DNA from: Terriglobales bacterium
GTDB taxonomy: Bacteria; Acidobacteriota; Terriglobia; Terriglobales; Acidobacteriaceae
Assembly: GCA_035561515.1 (NCBI GenBank)
Contig: DATMXP010000044.1
Location: 1-64,000 of the forward strand
Direction of reading: 5' to 3'
Length of the DNA stretch: 64,000 nucleotides
Positions 1 through 8,250 of this stretch are shown here, piece after piece. Position 1 is the first letter of the stretch; each line of letters begins with the position of its first letter. The translations under genes were made by a program, and so were the position numbers. The notes beneath the pieces are model-generated. The model made no database searches and was not told the origin of the DNA. It saw only the letters and a program-made list of their open reading frames with translations.

Positions 1-21
1 TTTTCATAGTCCGTCGTGCAA

Positions 22-59
22 GTGCTTTGTTTTCTTAGGTGGGGGGGGTGGGGGAGGGG
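22..59 (+). repeat. T-rich motif followed by G-tracts
   Basis: The motif GCTTTGTTTTCTTA is followed at once by G-tracts of eight, five and four bases separated by single T or A bases. The same pairing of motif and G-tracts occurs near 39.25 kb, so this looks like a dispersed intergenic element. The G-tracts could form a quadruplex. The rest of positions 1-128 holds no gene that I can support. Confidence 0.5.
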
Positions 60-128
60 TACTCCGGAAGAAGTTCCTGCAAGTACAACATCTTGTATTT
101 ATAACGTACCCGATAGGCACGAAAAACG

Positions 129-965
129 TCACAGCACCACGTTATCGATCAGCCGCGTCGACCCGACCCACGCGGCAATCGCAACCAGCGCGCCCTTGCT
201 GACGTCGGCCACCGGCTCCAGCGAATCCGGATTCACGATCTCCAGGTAATCGAGCTTTGCCCCAGGTTCTTCGGCCACAACTTCTTTGCCGGCCGTGATC
301 AACGACGCCGCATTCTTCTCGCCCTTGTCGCAGAGGAACTGGATGCGATTCAGCGCCCGCGAAAGCACCAGCGCCTCGCGACGCTGCTGCGGATCGAGAT
401 ATACGTTCCGCGAACTCATCGCCAACCCATCCGACTCCCGGACGATTGGGCAAACAACGATCTCCACATCGAAGTTCAGGTCCCTCACCATCCGCCGGAT
501 GATCGCCACCTGCGCGGCATCCTTCTGACCGAAGAATGCCCGGTCCGGCTGCACGATCCCGAACAGCTTCGCTACCACCGTCGTAACGCCCTTAAAGTGC
601 CCCGGCCGCGAACGCCCATCCAGTCGCTCGCTCAGCCCCGCCACTTCAACGGCAGTCACAGCCCCGGCCGGGTACATCGCTTCCTTCGACGGCGCAAAAA
701 CAAAATCCACCCGCTCCGCCTCCAGCAACTGGCAGTCGCGCTCAAACGTCCGCGGATACTTTGAAAAATCTTCAGTGGGTCCGAACTGGAGCGGGTTTAC
801 AAAAATCGAGGCGACAACCGCATCCGATTGCGAGCGGGCCATCTTCATCAGTGACAGATGCCCCGCATGAAGCGCGCCCATCGTCGGCACAAATCCAATG
901 CGCTTGCTCCTCCGCAATTCGCGGGAAACACGCTGCATCTGGATTGGATCGGAAATGATTTGCAT
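129..965 (-). CDS. panC: pantothenate synthetase
   Basis: This enzyme condenses pantoate with beta-alanine using ATP, the last step of pantothenate synthesis in the cytoplasm. The 278-residue length is normal for the family. The nucleotide-binding motif PTMGALHAGH lies at residues 27-36, FVNPLQFGP follows near 56, and the KMSKS-like SSRNVYLD is present in the second half, so the catalytic elements look intact. It lies downstream of panB on the same strand, about 107 bases away. That gap holds an inverted repeat, so the two may be separate transcripts or joined through a structured spacer. The ATG start at 965 has only a weak ribosome site. Confidence 0.96.
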   Translation of the reverse strand: MQIISDPIQMQRVSRELRRSKRIGFVPTMGALHAGHLSLMKMARSQSDAVVASIFVNPLQFGPTEDFSKYPRTFERDCQLLEAERVDFVFAPSKEAMYPAGAVTAVEVAGLSERLDGRSRPGHFKGVTTVVAKLFGIVQPDRAFFGQKDAAQVAIIRRMVRDLNFDVEIVVCPIVRESDGLAMSSRNVYLDPQQRREALVLSRALNRIQFLCDKGEKNAASLITAGKEVVAEEPGAKLDYLEIVNPDSLEPVADVSKGALVAIAAWVGSTRLIDNVVL

Positions 966-978
966 AAAGAAGTCGTTA

Positions 979-1061
979 GTAATTAGTTGTTAGTAGTTGG
1001 TATTTGGTCGTGAAGATGATAAGCCTGCACACTCCACGACCAAATACTAATAACTAATTAC
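979..1061. repeat. imperfect inverted repeat between panB and panC
   Basis: The left arm (979-1012) and right arm (1035-1061) are reverse complements over 27 bases, except for one substitution and a 7-base insertion in the left arm; the loop is 22 bases. The arms contain the TTAGTAATTAGTTGTTAGT type of A/T-rich sequence, and related TAATAACTAA stretches occur at about 20830. It could be a stem in the panB-panC transcript, but there is no T-run typical of an intrinsic terminator. Confidence 0.75.
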
Positions 1062-1072
1062 CAAGAACTGCA

Positions 1073-1957
1073 TCACCTGATTGCTCTTTTGCGCGCCATC
1101 ACATCTTCCAGCGCTGCCATCGTCTCTTTCGGCAGATGGTAAGACTCAGCGTCCGAAGGATAGTTGCCTTCCGTCACGTCGCGCTTGAAGCCCTCGATGG
1201 CTTCGTTAATCACCGCAGCCGCATCTGCATAACGGCGGACGAACTTCGCCGGTTGCTGGAACGTCAGCCCGAGCATGTCGTGGATCACCAGCACCTGTCC
1301 GTCGCATTCCGGACCAGCGCCAATCCCGATCGTCGGCACACTCACTTCCGCGGTAATCATTGCCGCAACCTCGCGCGGAATGCCTTCCAGCACCATCGAG
1401 CAGACACCGGCGTTGTCGAGCGCCACGGCATCGCGCATCAGTTGCTCGATCGCCTTCAGCGTCTTGCCCTGGACTTTGTATCCGCCCATCGCGTTCACCG
1501 ATTGCGGCGTAAGTCCGATGTGACCCATCACGGGAATCTCGGCATCAACCAGGCGACTCACGATCTCGATGCGCTTCTCGCCGCCTTCGAGCTTCACCGC
1601 TTCCGCGCCGCCATACTTCACGAACTGCGTCGCATTCCGCACCGCTTCTTCCGCGGTCACGTGGTACGACGCATAAGGCATGTCGGCGATCAGGAAGGCC
1701 CGCTTCACCGCCCGACGCACCGCACGCGTGTGATGCAGCATCTCTTCCATGGTCACGGGCAGCGTGTTGTCGTAGCCGAGCACCACCTGCGCCAGCGAGT
1801 CGCCGACGAGGATCATGTCAATTCCGGCTTCGTCCACCAGCCGCGCAGTGGCGTAGTCGTAGGCAGTCAGGCAGGTAATCGGCTGATGCTTGGATTTCTT
1901 CTCGGAGAGTGTTGCGATGGTGACCTTTTGACGGTCGCCAATTGAGGTAATGCTCAC
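1073..1957 (-). CDS. panB: 3-methyl-2-oxobutanoate hydroxymethyltransferase
   Basis: The enzyme adds a hydroxymethyl group from methylene-tetrahydrofolate to 2-oxoisovalerate, making ketopantoate. The 294-residue protein has the family signatures: ITCLTAYDYATARLVDEAG at the N-terminus, VGDSLAQVVLGY with the metal-binding Asp, and VMGHIGLTPQS and GIGAGPECDGQVLV further on. The start is a GTG preceded by TGGAGG five bases upstream, a strong ribosome site that fixes it. It forms a pantothenate pair with panC downstream. The first step of the pathway (ketopantoate reductase) is not in the window, but coaD, a later CoA step, is at 16.2 kb. Confidence 0.97.
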   Translation of the reverse strand: MSITSIGDRQKVTIATLSEKKSKHQPITCLTAYDYATARLVDEAGIDMILVGDSLAQVVLGYDNTLPVTMEEMLHHTRAVRRAVKRAFLIADMPYASYHVTAEEAVRNATQFVKYGGAEAVKLEGGEKRIEIVSRLVDAEIPVMGHIGLTPQSVNAMGGYKVQGKTLKAIEQLMRDAVALDNAGVCSMVLEGIPREVAAMITAEVSVPTIGIGAGPECDGQVLVIHDMLGLTFQQPAKFVRRYADAAAVINEAIEGFKRDVTEGNYPSDAESYHLPKETMAALEDVMARKRAIR

Positions 1958-2061
1958 TGTTGCCTCCAGTGCAGTTCCGCAAGCGGATACCGCCTGTACG
2001 CCTGATTGGATGCAGGCGGAGGTATTTTAGGCTCCAAACGCCAAAAAGGGCAACTCTCGCC

Positions 2062-3321
2062 CTACTTCAGATGCACCGCCGCTTCCGAGGTCTTCGGCCT
2101 TCCTGCTGACTTCTTCTTCTCGAACTTCGGAATCGCGTACTTTGGCTTGATGTCGTGACACGACGCATCGCAGTACACGCCGCCTGCTGCTGACTCCGGA
2201 GTCGGCATTGGGGAATTCACGGCATTGTCGCGGTCTCGTTCGAGTTGCGCTTCCACGTCGGCGATGAGCTTTTCGTTGTCTTTCTTCGTCAGCCACTTCT
2301 TCTCATTTACGAGGTAATTCTCGAAGCGCGCGATCGGGTCGCGACGCTGCCAGTATTCGAACAGTTCGCGTGGGACGTACTGCGCCGCGTCGTGAATGGC
2401 GTGGCCTTTCATGCGCATCATCTTGGCTTCGATCAGCGTTGGACCTTCGCCGCTACGGGCACGCTCGCAGGCTTCGTGGGTGGCGTCGTACACCTGGCAG
2501 GCATCGGTGCCATCAACAATGATGCCCGGAATACCGTACGCAATCGCCCGCTCGGCAAGGTCTTTGACCAGGAACTGCTGGTCAGCCGGAGTGGAATACG
2601 CCCAGATGTTGTTCTCGACGATCAGCACCAGCCCGAGCTTCTGCACGGCGGCAAAGTTCAGACCCTCGTATGTCACGCCGGTCGATTGGCCTCCGTCGCC
2701 GATATAGGTTAGTACCGCCAGTTCGCGGCCCTGCATGCGCGCGCCAAGCGCAACACCGCTGAGCACCGGAATGAGATCGCCCAGCGTGGATATTGGCGCG
2801 ACGACATTGCGTTCTTTGATGTCGCCGAAGTGAGAGCTGGCGTCGCGGCCTTTGGTGGGCGATCCGGCCTTCGCCATGTACTGCATCATGATGTCCGCCG
2901 GCGAGAAGCCTTTCACGAGCAGCGCGCCCTGGTTGCGGATCATAGGGCCCAGCCACTCGTCCTTCTTCAGCGCATACGCCGACGCGCACGAGCAGGCTTC
3001 CTGGCCAAGTCCGAAGTACACGCCACCGACGACCTTGCCCTGCTTGTAGAGGTTCTCGAGCGCGGCTTCCATGCGACGGTTGAGCAGCATCCAGCGATAG
3101 ATCTCGATGCACTGCTCTTTCTTCAGGTATTTCGAATCGCAGATCGGCGGCGCGGACGCGGAGAGGTCGCCGTGCACGACATATCGCACCTGGTCGCCTT
3201 CGTGCACCTGCTCGATGGTGCAGTCGAAGCACTCGAGACGGCGATCTTCGATCTTGTAGCTACGTTCGCTTTTCGGCTTTCTCGATGGCTTGGGAACTTG
3301 CGTCGTCTTCTTCGGCGGCAT
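2062..3321 (-). CDS. thiamine pyrophosphate-dependent dehydrogenase E1 component, alpha subunit
   Basis: This is the alpha subunit of a pyruvate or branched-chain 2-oxoacid dehydrogenase E1, which decarboxylates the 2-oxoacid on thiamine diphosphate. The TPP motif runs from GDGGQSTG to ENN about 25 residues later, as expected. The open frame extends upstream to 3606, but the ATG at 3321 (MPPKKTTQ) gives 419 residues and avoids overlap with the next gene, so I chose it. An N-terminal segment of about 75 residues, including an ECFDC pair of cysteines, precedes the conserved core and is unusual. No E1 beta, E2 or E3 gene lies in the window. lipB nearby fits, since the E2 partner needs lipoate. 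The substrate cannot be assigned from sequence alone. Confidence 0.88.
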   Translation of the reverse strand: MPPKKTTQVPKPSRKPKSERSYKIEDRRLECFDCTIEQVHEGDQVRYVVHGDLSASAPPICDSKYLKKEQCIEIYRWMLLNRRMEAALENLYKQGKVVGGVYFGLGQEACSCASAYALKKDEWLGPMIRNQGALLVKGFSPADIMMQYMAKAGSPTKGRDASSHFGDIKERNVVAPISTLGDLIPVLSGVALGARMQGRELAVLTYIGDGGQSTGVTYEGLNFAAVQKLGLVLIVENNIWAYSTPADQQFLVKDLAERAIAYGIPGIIVDGTDACQVYDATHEACERARSGEGPTLIEAKMMRMKGHAIHDAAQYVPRELFEYWQRRDPIARFENYLVNEKKWLTKKDNEKLIADVEAQLERDRDNAVNSPMPTPESAAGGVYCDASCHDIKPKYAIPKFEKKKSAGRPKTSEAAVHLK

Positions 3322-3350
3322 GGGCTGGATGATTCTAGAACAACTGTCGC

Positions 3351-3932
3351 CTACATGTACCACAACGCCCTTCGGTTCAACAGCGCGCGACGCACGTCTC
3401 GCCAGGTGAAGTACACAATCAGAGCCGTGATTGCTCCGACAAAGAGCCACTGCTCCACCCGCCGCACGTGACCAAACGCCGAATCGATCGAGCTGGCGAA
3501 CAGGAATCCGACACCAATGAGCAGCGCCGCCCAGATGCCAGCGCTCAGCAGGTCCCCGGCAAGGAAACGCAGGAAGCGCCACTTGCGATGTCCACAGAGG
3601 AAACAAGTCGCGTTTCGGATTCCATAGAACAACCGCACTACGGGCAAGGAGAGCGCGCCAAAGCGGTCGAGCATTCGTCCAGCACGGTTAAGAACGTTCG
3701 GTGCCTTCTGGCTCGCCCAGTTATTGCGCGAGGTGCGCCGTCCGAGCCAGTACATGAGAAGGTCCGGCGTGATCAGGCCGGCAACGGCGATCAGAAATGT
3801 TTCTGCTCCACCGAACAGGCCCAGATGCACGAGCAGCCCTGCCACCAGCAGACTAACGTCTCCCTCGACGGCGCAGGCAAAGAACAGCCCGAGCAGCCCG
3901 TAGCTGCGAAGCAGAGTTTCAACGGTATCCAC
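3351..3932 (-). CDS. DedA-family membrane protein
   Basis: A polytopic inner-membrane protein of about 193 residues related to the DedA/SNARE-associated family, which includes lipid flippases. Hydrophobic segments are visible at the N-terminus (LLGLFFACAVEGDVSLLVAGLLV), in the middle and at the C-terminus (LFVGAITALIVYF). The conserved interior Gly/Arg segment appears as GRRTSRN followed by LDRFGALSLPVVRLFYGIRN. The open frame runs to 4130, but that would overlap lipB by about 150 bases with low-complexity basic sequence. The GTG at 3932 starts the plausible protein, although no good ribosome site is visible. It lies just beyond the E1 alpha start, in the same direction. Confidence 0.75.
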   Translation of the reverse strand: MDTVETLLRSYGLLGLFFACAVEGDVSLLVAGLLVHLGLFGGAETFLIAVAGLITPDLLMYWLGRRTSRNNWASQKAPNVLNRAGRMLDRFGALSLPVVRLFYGIRNATCFLCGHRKWRFLRFLAGDLLSAGIWAALLIGVGFLFASSIDSAFGHVRRVEQWLFVGAITALIVYFTWRDVRRALLNRRALWYM

Positions 3933-3972
3933 TGAAGGGTTAGACCCCCACGCGTCACGAGGGGTTTGAAAA

Positions 3973-4797
3973 TCAGGCGAAGGTGCTCTCGTCTCCGTGG
4001 ATGGCGCGCAACTCAGCCGGGGCGTTCGCGGGCGTATCCAGGGCACGTCCGAGAAGCTCGTCAACAGTGTTGACCGGCAGCATCTGACGGTCGAACACCC
4101 GGCCGAAATTTCTCGAGACCCGCTGGGCAACCTCGTCCAGGTCGAGCACCCGGTCGAGTTCCCGCTGTAGCGATGTCACTGGCTTGTCAGAGATCCCGCA
4201 CGGCACGATCAGCTTGAAGTAATCGAGGTCGGTGTTCACGTTCAGCGCGAAACCGTGCGACGTGACCGAACGTGAGATGTGGACTCCGATGGCCGCGATC
4301 TTGGAATCGGGCGATTGAGCCATCGGTTTATCGGGCGATTGCATATCTCCCGTGTGGTTCCAGTCGGTCCAGACGCCGGTTAGTCCCTTTACTCGCTTTG
4401 TAGGAATACCGTATTCCAGGCACGTCCGAATCAGCACTTCCTCTATCTTGCGGACGTAGTCGACGGCCCCCAAGTACTTGAGCGATGACGTCCCTGTGTT
4501 TGGAAATCCGTGCAAGTCGAAGATCGGATAACCCACCAACTGGCCGGGACCATGGAACGTCACATCACCGCCACGGTCGGTTTCGAACAGATCCACACCC
4601 TTCGCGTCGAGCAATTCCCGCGAGAGCAGGATGTTCTCCTTCTTCGCGTTGCGACCCAGCGTAATGACCGGCGTGTGCTCGAGCAGGAGAAGCGCGTCAG
4701 GAATGCGATTCTCTTTCCGTGCTGCGATCAGCTCAGCCTGAATCTTCAGGCCAGTCGCATACGAAACTTTGCCGAGTTGGACGACGGAGATCAGCAA
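3973..4797 (-). CDS. lipB: octanoyltransferase (lipoate biosynthesis)
   Basis: LipB moves octanoyl from acyl-carrier protein to lipoyl domains of E2 and GcvH proteins, the first step of protein lipoylation. Signatures are GRNAKKENIL, RGGDVTFHGPGQLVGYP and the catalytic lysine and cysteine region AAIGVHISRSVTSHGFALNVN through PCGISDKPVTS. At 274 residues it is longer than the usual 210-240. The extra length sits in an insert with two SPDK/SPDS repeats just before the catalytic AAIGVH segment, and in a C-terminal tail. The start is a TTG at 4797 with a weak ribosome site. The neighbouring E1 alpha gene suggests a 2-oxoacid dehydrogenase context. Confidence 0.93.
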   Translation of the reverse strand: MLISVVQLGKVSYATGLKIQAELIAARKENRIPDALLLLEHTPVITLGRNAKKENILLSRELLDAKGVDLFETDRGGDVTFHGPGQLVGYPIFDLHGFPNTGTSSLKYLGAVDYVRKIEEVLIRTCLEYGIPTKRVKGLTGVWTDWNHTGDMQSPDKPMAQSPDSKIAAIGVHISRSVTSHGFALNVNTDLDYFKLIVPCGISDKPVTSLQRELDRVLDLDEVAQRVSRNFGRVFDRQMLPVNTVDELLGRALDTPANAPAELRAIHGDESTFA

Positions 4798-4914
4798 CGG
4801 GTAAATGGTAAACGGGCAAATAAAAAAACCAAAGCTACTGGGTTGGATGAAACCACGACGGCTTCGGACTCACTCAGGGTTTGATCGCCTGATTACAGAT
4901 CACCCGTCCCCGAT

Positions 4915-5574
4915 TTAGGGTCTTGCCAGTTCGATTGGCTGCGGTGCCTGCGTGCGCTGGGCTTCCAGATCGCGTTCTTTGGTCTCGAGGTAGGTGTAGT
5001 AAATGCGGTGTATGACGGTGATGTTTCCGATGATGGCGATCACCCACAGAATGGCTGCCATGCGGTTGAACAGCGCGCCAATAATCACCAGCACAATGCG
5101 CTCCGGCCGCTCCATGAAGCCGACCTTGCACTGCTTGATCATGTTCTCCGACCGCGCGCGTGTGTAGCTGACCATCAGCGAGGTCACCATCACCAGAGCG
5201 GTCAGTACCACGTAGAAGAACCGGTTTGCGCGGGCGTAATAGACGAGTAGGCCGAAGTACAACGCGACGTCGCTGTAGCGGTCGATCACCGAATCGAAGA
5301 AGCCGCCGAACTGCGTCACCTGTCCCGTGGCTCGAGCGACGCGCCCATCGACCATGTCAAAAATTCCGGCACCAATGATGACTAAGCCGGCGTACAGGAA
5401 CATGCGTTCCTGGTTCTCCGCAGTGCCGTATCCGAACAGCACTGCGGCGCCGATGTTGATAATCAGGCCGATGAACGTAAGCACATTCGGTGAAATTTTG
5501 GTAAGAGCAAGTCCGTGCACAATGGCGTGTAACAGGACCTTGCACGCCCGACCAAATGCGCTTGTCCAGGTCAT
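4915..5574 (-). CDS. CDP-alcohol phosphatidyltransferase family protein
   Basis: An inner-membrane enzyme of phospholipid synthesis that transfers a phosphatidyl group from CDP-diacylglycerol to an alcohol. The family motif D-G-x2-A-R-x8-G-x3-D-x3-D is complete, starting at DGRVAR and ending at DSVID, and several hydrophobic helices surround it. The 219-residue length is ordinary. The alcohol (glycerol phosphate, inositol phosphate or other) cannot be told from sequence, so no symbol is given. Its ATG overlaps the stop codon of greA by one base (TGATG), so the two are probably co-transcribed and translationally coupled. Confidence 0.88.
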   Translation of the reverse strand: MTWTSAFGRACKVLLHAIVHGLALTKISPNVLTFIGLIINIGAAVLFGYGTAENQERMFLYAGLVIIGAGIFDMVDGRVARATGQVTQFGGFFDSVIDRYSDVALYFGLLVYYARANRFFYVVLTALVMVTSLMVSYTRARSENMIKQCKVGFMERPERIVLVIIGALFNRMAAILWVIAIIGNITVIHRIYYTYLETKERDLEAQRTQAPQPIELARP

Positions 5575-6068
5575 CAGGCTTCCGCTCCCGCCTCCGCTTC
5601 GGCTTCGTCGTGAATAGTGGTGAGTTTCAGGATCTCGAGTTCGCGGTTCCCGTTCGGGGTCACAACCGTCGTGGTGTCGCCAACCTTCTTGCCCATCAGC
5701 GCTTTGCCGATCGGCGAAGTAGTGGAAATCAGGCCCTTGCTGACGTCGGATTCCTCACTGGTAACAAGCTTGTACTCGATCTCGTCGTCCTTCGTCGAGT
5801 CGTACACCAGAATAGTAGAACCGAGCGCGGCCTTGTCGCGAGGAATGTTGCTCATGTTCACGAGCGAGAGTTCGGCCATGCGTTTCTTCAGTTGGCCCAG
5901 GCGGGCACGCACGAACTCCTGGCGCTGTTTGGCCATATGGTATTCGGCGTTTTCGCTCAGGTCGCCCATGGCGACTGCCTTCTTCAATTCCTTCGGCAAT
6001 TCATGGTTCAGCTCGTGTTCGAGCGTGCGGATTTCTTCTTCCAGTTTTCTCTTAATATGCTCTGGCAT
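5574..6068 (-). CDS. greA: transcription elongation factor GreA
   Basis: GreA inserts into the secondary channel of RNA polymerase and triggers cleavage of backtracked RNA. The N-terminal coiled coil has the acidic tip in AVAMGDLSENAEYHMAKQRQ, with the Asp and Glu residues used for catalysis, and the C-terminal FKBP-like domain has the family SPIGKALMGKKVGD signature. The frame runs up to a GTG at 6098, but the ATG at 6068 gives 164 residues, close to the usual 158. A TATAAT-like -10 on the minus strand lies at 6165-6170, without a clear -35. A short Ala/Glu-rich tail ends the protein. Confidence 0.95.
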   Translation of the reverse strand: MPEHIKRKLEEEIRTLEHELNHELPKELKKAVAMGDLSENAEYHMAKQRQEFVRARLGQLKKRMAELSLVNMSNIPRDKAALGSTILVYDSTKDDEIEYKLVTSEESDVSKGLISTTSPIGKALMGKKVGDTTTVVTPNGNRELEILKLTTIHDEAEAEAGAEA

Positions 6069-6336
6069 TGATTCGAAACTCTCAAAAACAAAACCCACTG
6101 CCGTTATAGGACGGAAGCAGTGAGCTGGGGGACCGCAATCAGCAGGTATCCACTACCGGGGAGCATTATAAACCCCCAGCACTGCCCAAGCCCCATCTGT
6201 CCCCCATGGTGCCGATAAAGCTTGGTTTTACAACTGGTTACATCTCACTGCACGATGTACAGAGTTGCCGGGCCGTTGCCTGACGTGCACAAGATTGCTG
6301 AAAAAGCGCAATTTTGGCGGCTTTTCGCGCTATCGA

Positions 6337-6379
6337 TGTGATTCACATCATTGACATAAGAGTTACATGCTAGTAGCAT
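6337..6379 (+). promoter_or_regulatory. promoter of the carD-like gene with an upstream palindrome
   Basis: A perfect -35 hexamer TTGACA (6351-6356) is separated by 17 bases from TAGCAT (6374-6379), four of six matches to the -10 consensus. Directly upstream is the 11-base palindrome TGTGATTCACA (6337-6347), which resembles half-sites of CRP/FNR-family operators, although the half-sites are closer than in the usual 16-base site. Transcription from about 6386 would exclude the upstream in-frame start at 6367 for the next gene. Confidence 0.7.
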
Positions 6380-6426
6380 TACTTTGTGCTCCCCCAGTAC
6401 AGAGCCTGCAACAGCGGGTGCCCTTC

Positions 6427-6966
6427 ATGATGAATTCGAACCTTTCGAATCTGCAAGTAGGCGACAAAGTTGTTTATCCCAATCATGGCGTCGGCGTAAT
6501 CGAACAAATCAGCAGCCGGACCTTAGGCGCCACCGTCGAGCGCTACTACCTTTTGAAGATCAAGGCCAGCAGTCTCAAGGTAATGGTTCCGTTCAACAGC
6601 ATCGGAAGCGTCGGCTTGCGCCGCGTGGTGAAGAACGGCGAAGTGCAGAAGATCCTCGACTTCCTGACCGATGGCGAATGCTGCAACAACACCGACTGGA
6701 AATATCGCTTCAAAGAGAATTCCGACAAGATGCGCACGGGATCGCTGATGGAAGTGGCGGTTGTGCTCAAGGGCCTGTTGCTCTTGGCGCAATCGAAGCC
6801 GCTCTCGTTCCGCGAAAAGAAGATGCTCGAACGCGCACGTTACCTTCTGGTCAGCGAACTGGCGATGTCGAAGAACTGCGATGAAGGCCAGATCGAAATG
6901 TTGCTGACGAGAACCCTGGCGAAATCGAAGCTGCGGTTCCCTGAAGTATCGGCCGCCGAAGCGTAA
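6427..6966 (+). CDS. CarD-family transcriptional regulator
   Basis: CarD/CdnL proteins bind the RNA polymerase beta subunit and stabilise open promoter complexes. The N-terminal Tudor-like RNAP-interaction domain is visible as VGDKVVYPNHGVGVIEQI followed by YYLLKIKASSLKVMVPFNS. The helical C-terminal domain has WKYRFKENSDKMRTGSL and SFREKKMLERARYLLVSELA, as in the family. Two tandem ATGs at 6427 and 6430 are the likely start, since the promoter -10 lies downstream of the longer start at 6367. The 179-residue length fits. An intrinsic terminator follows. Confidence 0.92.
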   Translation: MMNSNLSNLQVGDKVVYPNHGVGVIEQISSRTLGATVERYYLLKIKASSLKVMVPFNSIGSVGLRRVVKNGEVQKILDFLTDGECCNNTDWKYRFKENSDKMRTGSLMEVAVVLKGLLLLAQSKPLSFREKKMLERARYLLVSELAMSKNCDEGQIEMLLTRTLAKSKLRFPEVSAAEA

Positions 6967-6992
6967 AGCGAGATTTCTCGAAAGTTAAACAT

Positions 6993-7025
6993 ACCCCGCC
7001 CCTACAGGTGGGGTGTTCGCTTTTT
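6993..7025 (+). terminator. terminator-like hairpin after the carD-like gene
   Basis: An 8-bp stem ACCCCGCC / GGTGGGGT (one G-T pair, 6-base loop) is followed by GTTCGCTTTTT. It sits between convergent genes and points in the carD direction. Confidence 0.6.
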
Positions 7026-7030
7026 GGGGT

Positions 7031-7561
7031 CTATTTCGCCATGGAGTTGGGCGAGTGCGGTGTCGCGTCTGACGGAAGGCTCGGGCAATAGTGAATGATG
7101 ATGAAATTCTTCGGGTCCTTTACCGGCACGACGAACAACTGGTCATAAGCGGTGTCAGGAATCTTGATGCCCGGAACGCCCAATGACGCGAGTATCTGGG
7201 GCAGCGTGTTGCTGTGTCCCACGATGAGGACGTTCCCGATCTGGGCCGCGTCCTTCGCCTTCGCTGCAACTTCATCCGTGGCCTTCGCCTGAACGACTAC
7301 ATCTTTGGCATTGCCCACACTGACCAGCGGTGCTGCCGTCTCTTTCGTCCGGACGTATTGCGTCACGATGGCCGTTTTAATATGAGCGTCTGCAAGCGTT
7401 TGAGCAAGACACTGCGCACGAGCGCGACCCTTGTCGCTGAGCAGGCTGTCGGCTGCTTCAGACTGCTTTTCGGCATGGCGGACGACGAAGATCTTGCCGC
7501 CCTCCTGCGCGACTGCTGAAACACAAACCAATACGAGCAGCAGGTTGGCCAATACTTTCAT
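7031..7561 (-). CDS. exported histidine phosphatase-superfamily protein
   Basis: A 176-residue protein with a signal peptide (MKVLANLLLVLVCVSAVAQ) and a SixA/phosphoglycerate-mutase fold. The catalytic RHAEK motif with its phospho-accepting histidine is at about residues 28-32, and the second conserved histidine is in IVGHSNTLP. An arginine partner is in YVRTKETA. Family members remove phosphate from small molecules or proteins, but the substrate here is unknown; export suggests a periplasmic role. It lies nine bases downstream of a small zinc-ribbon gene on the same strand. Confidence 0.82.
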   Translation of the reverse strand: MKVLANLLLVLVCVSAVAQEGGKIFVVRHAEKQSEAADSLLSDKGRARAQCLAQTLADAHIKTAIVTQYVRTKETAAPLVSVGNAKDVVVQAKATDEVAAKAKDAAQIGNVLIVGHSNTLPQILASLGVPGIKIPDTAYDQLFVVPVKDPKNFIIIHYCPSLPSDATPHSPNSMAK

Positions 7562-7570
7562 CGCAACACC

Positions 7571-7801
7571 TCAATGGGAATGGATGCGACCTTCCCCCGG
7601 GATGTAGTCGCTCGTTGTATATCGATGCACTTCGTGGCAGTGTGGACACTCGAACTCGCCGACGGGGAGGTTGGGCTCAATCGTGTCGGTGGCTTTGCCG
7701 GCAACAAGTTCGCGCTTTTTTACGGCGAAGCGCTGAAGACAGGTTTTGCATTCGACCAGCCATGCAAGGGACATGGCCGGAATGATATCAATTTGCACCA
7801 A
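7571..7801 (-). CDS. small zinc-ribbon-like protein of unknown function
   Basis: A 76-residue protein with two CxxC pairs, CKTC near residue 18 and CPHC near residue 52, which would bind one zinc. No family name is recognised. The start is a TTG at 7801 with GGAGAG eight bases upstream; the internal ATG at 7774 is an alternative. It is divergent from the FmdB-like gene, which also has a CxxC ribbon, and precedes the exported phosphatase gene. Confidence 0.6.
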   Translation of the reverse strand: MVQIDIIPAMSLAWLVECKTCLQRFAVKKRELVAGKATDTIEPNLPVGEFECPHCHEVHRYTTSDYIPGEGRIHSH

Positions 7802-7867
7802 AATTGACGCTCTCCGCCCTGCACCCTAGAATCAAAAGCAGCTTTCTTTCACCGGAGTTCCACCAAA

Positions 7868-8155
7868 GTGCCTCTATACGAATACCGTTGCGTGAAGTGC
7901 AACCACGTTTTTGAGAAGATCCAGAAGTTTTCCGATCCGCACGTCTCGGAATGCCCGAAGTGCGGTGCGGAAGTCGAGCAGGTAATTTCTGCCCCCGCCG
8001 TTCAGTTCAAGGGAGCGGGCTGGTATGTGACCGACTACGCAAAGAAGTCCGGCGGCGGCAAGAGCGGAAGTGACGTGTCGGCGTCGGAGAGCAAGTCCGA
8101 GTCGAAGTCGGAATCGAAAAGCTCGGAGTCGTCCTCCAGCACCGACAAGAAGTAG
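7868..8155 (+). CDS. FmdB-family zinc-ribbon protein
   Basis: The N-terminal ribbon MPLYEYRCVKCNHVFEK and ECPKCGAEVEQV are typical of the FmdB regulatory-protein family, small zinc-ribbon proteins of uncertain role. After residue 60 the protein ends in a low-complexity tail: a Gly/Lys stretch, then repeated Ser-Glu-Ser-Lys units and a Ser run. The GTG start has CCGGAG upstream at good distance. At 95 residues it is in the normal range for the family with such tails. Confidence 0.85.
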   Translation: MPLYEYRCVKCNHVFEKIQKFSDPHVSECPKCGAEVEQVISAPAVQFKGAGWYVTDYAKKSGGGKSGSDVSASESKSESKSESKSSESSSSTDKK

Positions 8156-8250
8156 CAACGCGCGATATCGCTGACGGGTTATATTCACAGTTACCCTGCT
8201 TCTTCACTTACAAATAACTCTCTTCTTTGCTACGTTCATTTGGCGATTCC

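Noticed and set aside
16-249. A 77-residue open frame at the window start
   Set aside because: It crosses a G-tract repeat and overlaps panC on the other strand.
3322-3606. The upstream extension of the dehydrogenase E1 gene
   Set aside because: It overlaps the DedA-like gene and has a low-quality sequence without similarity to E1 proteins. ATG 3321 is a better start.
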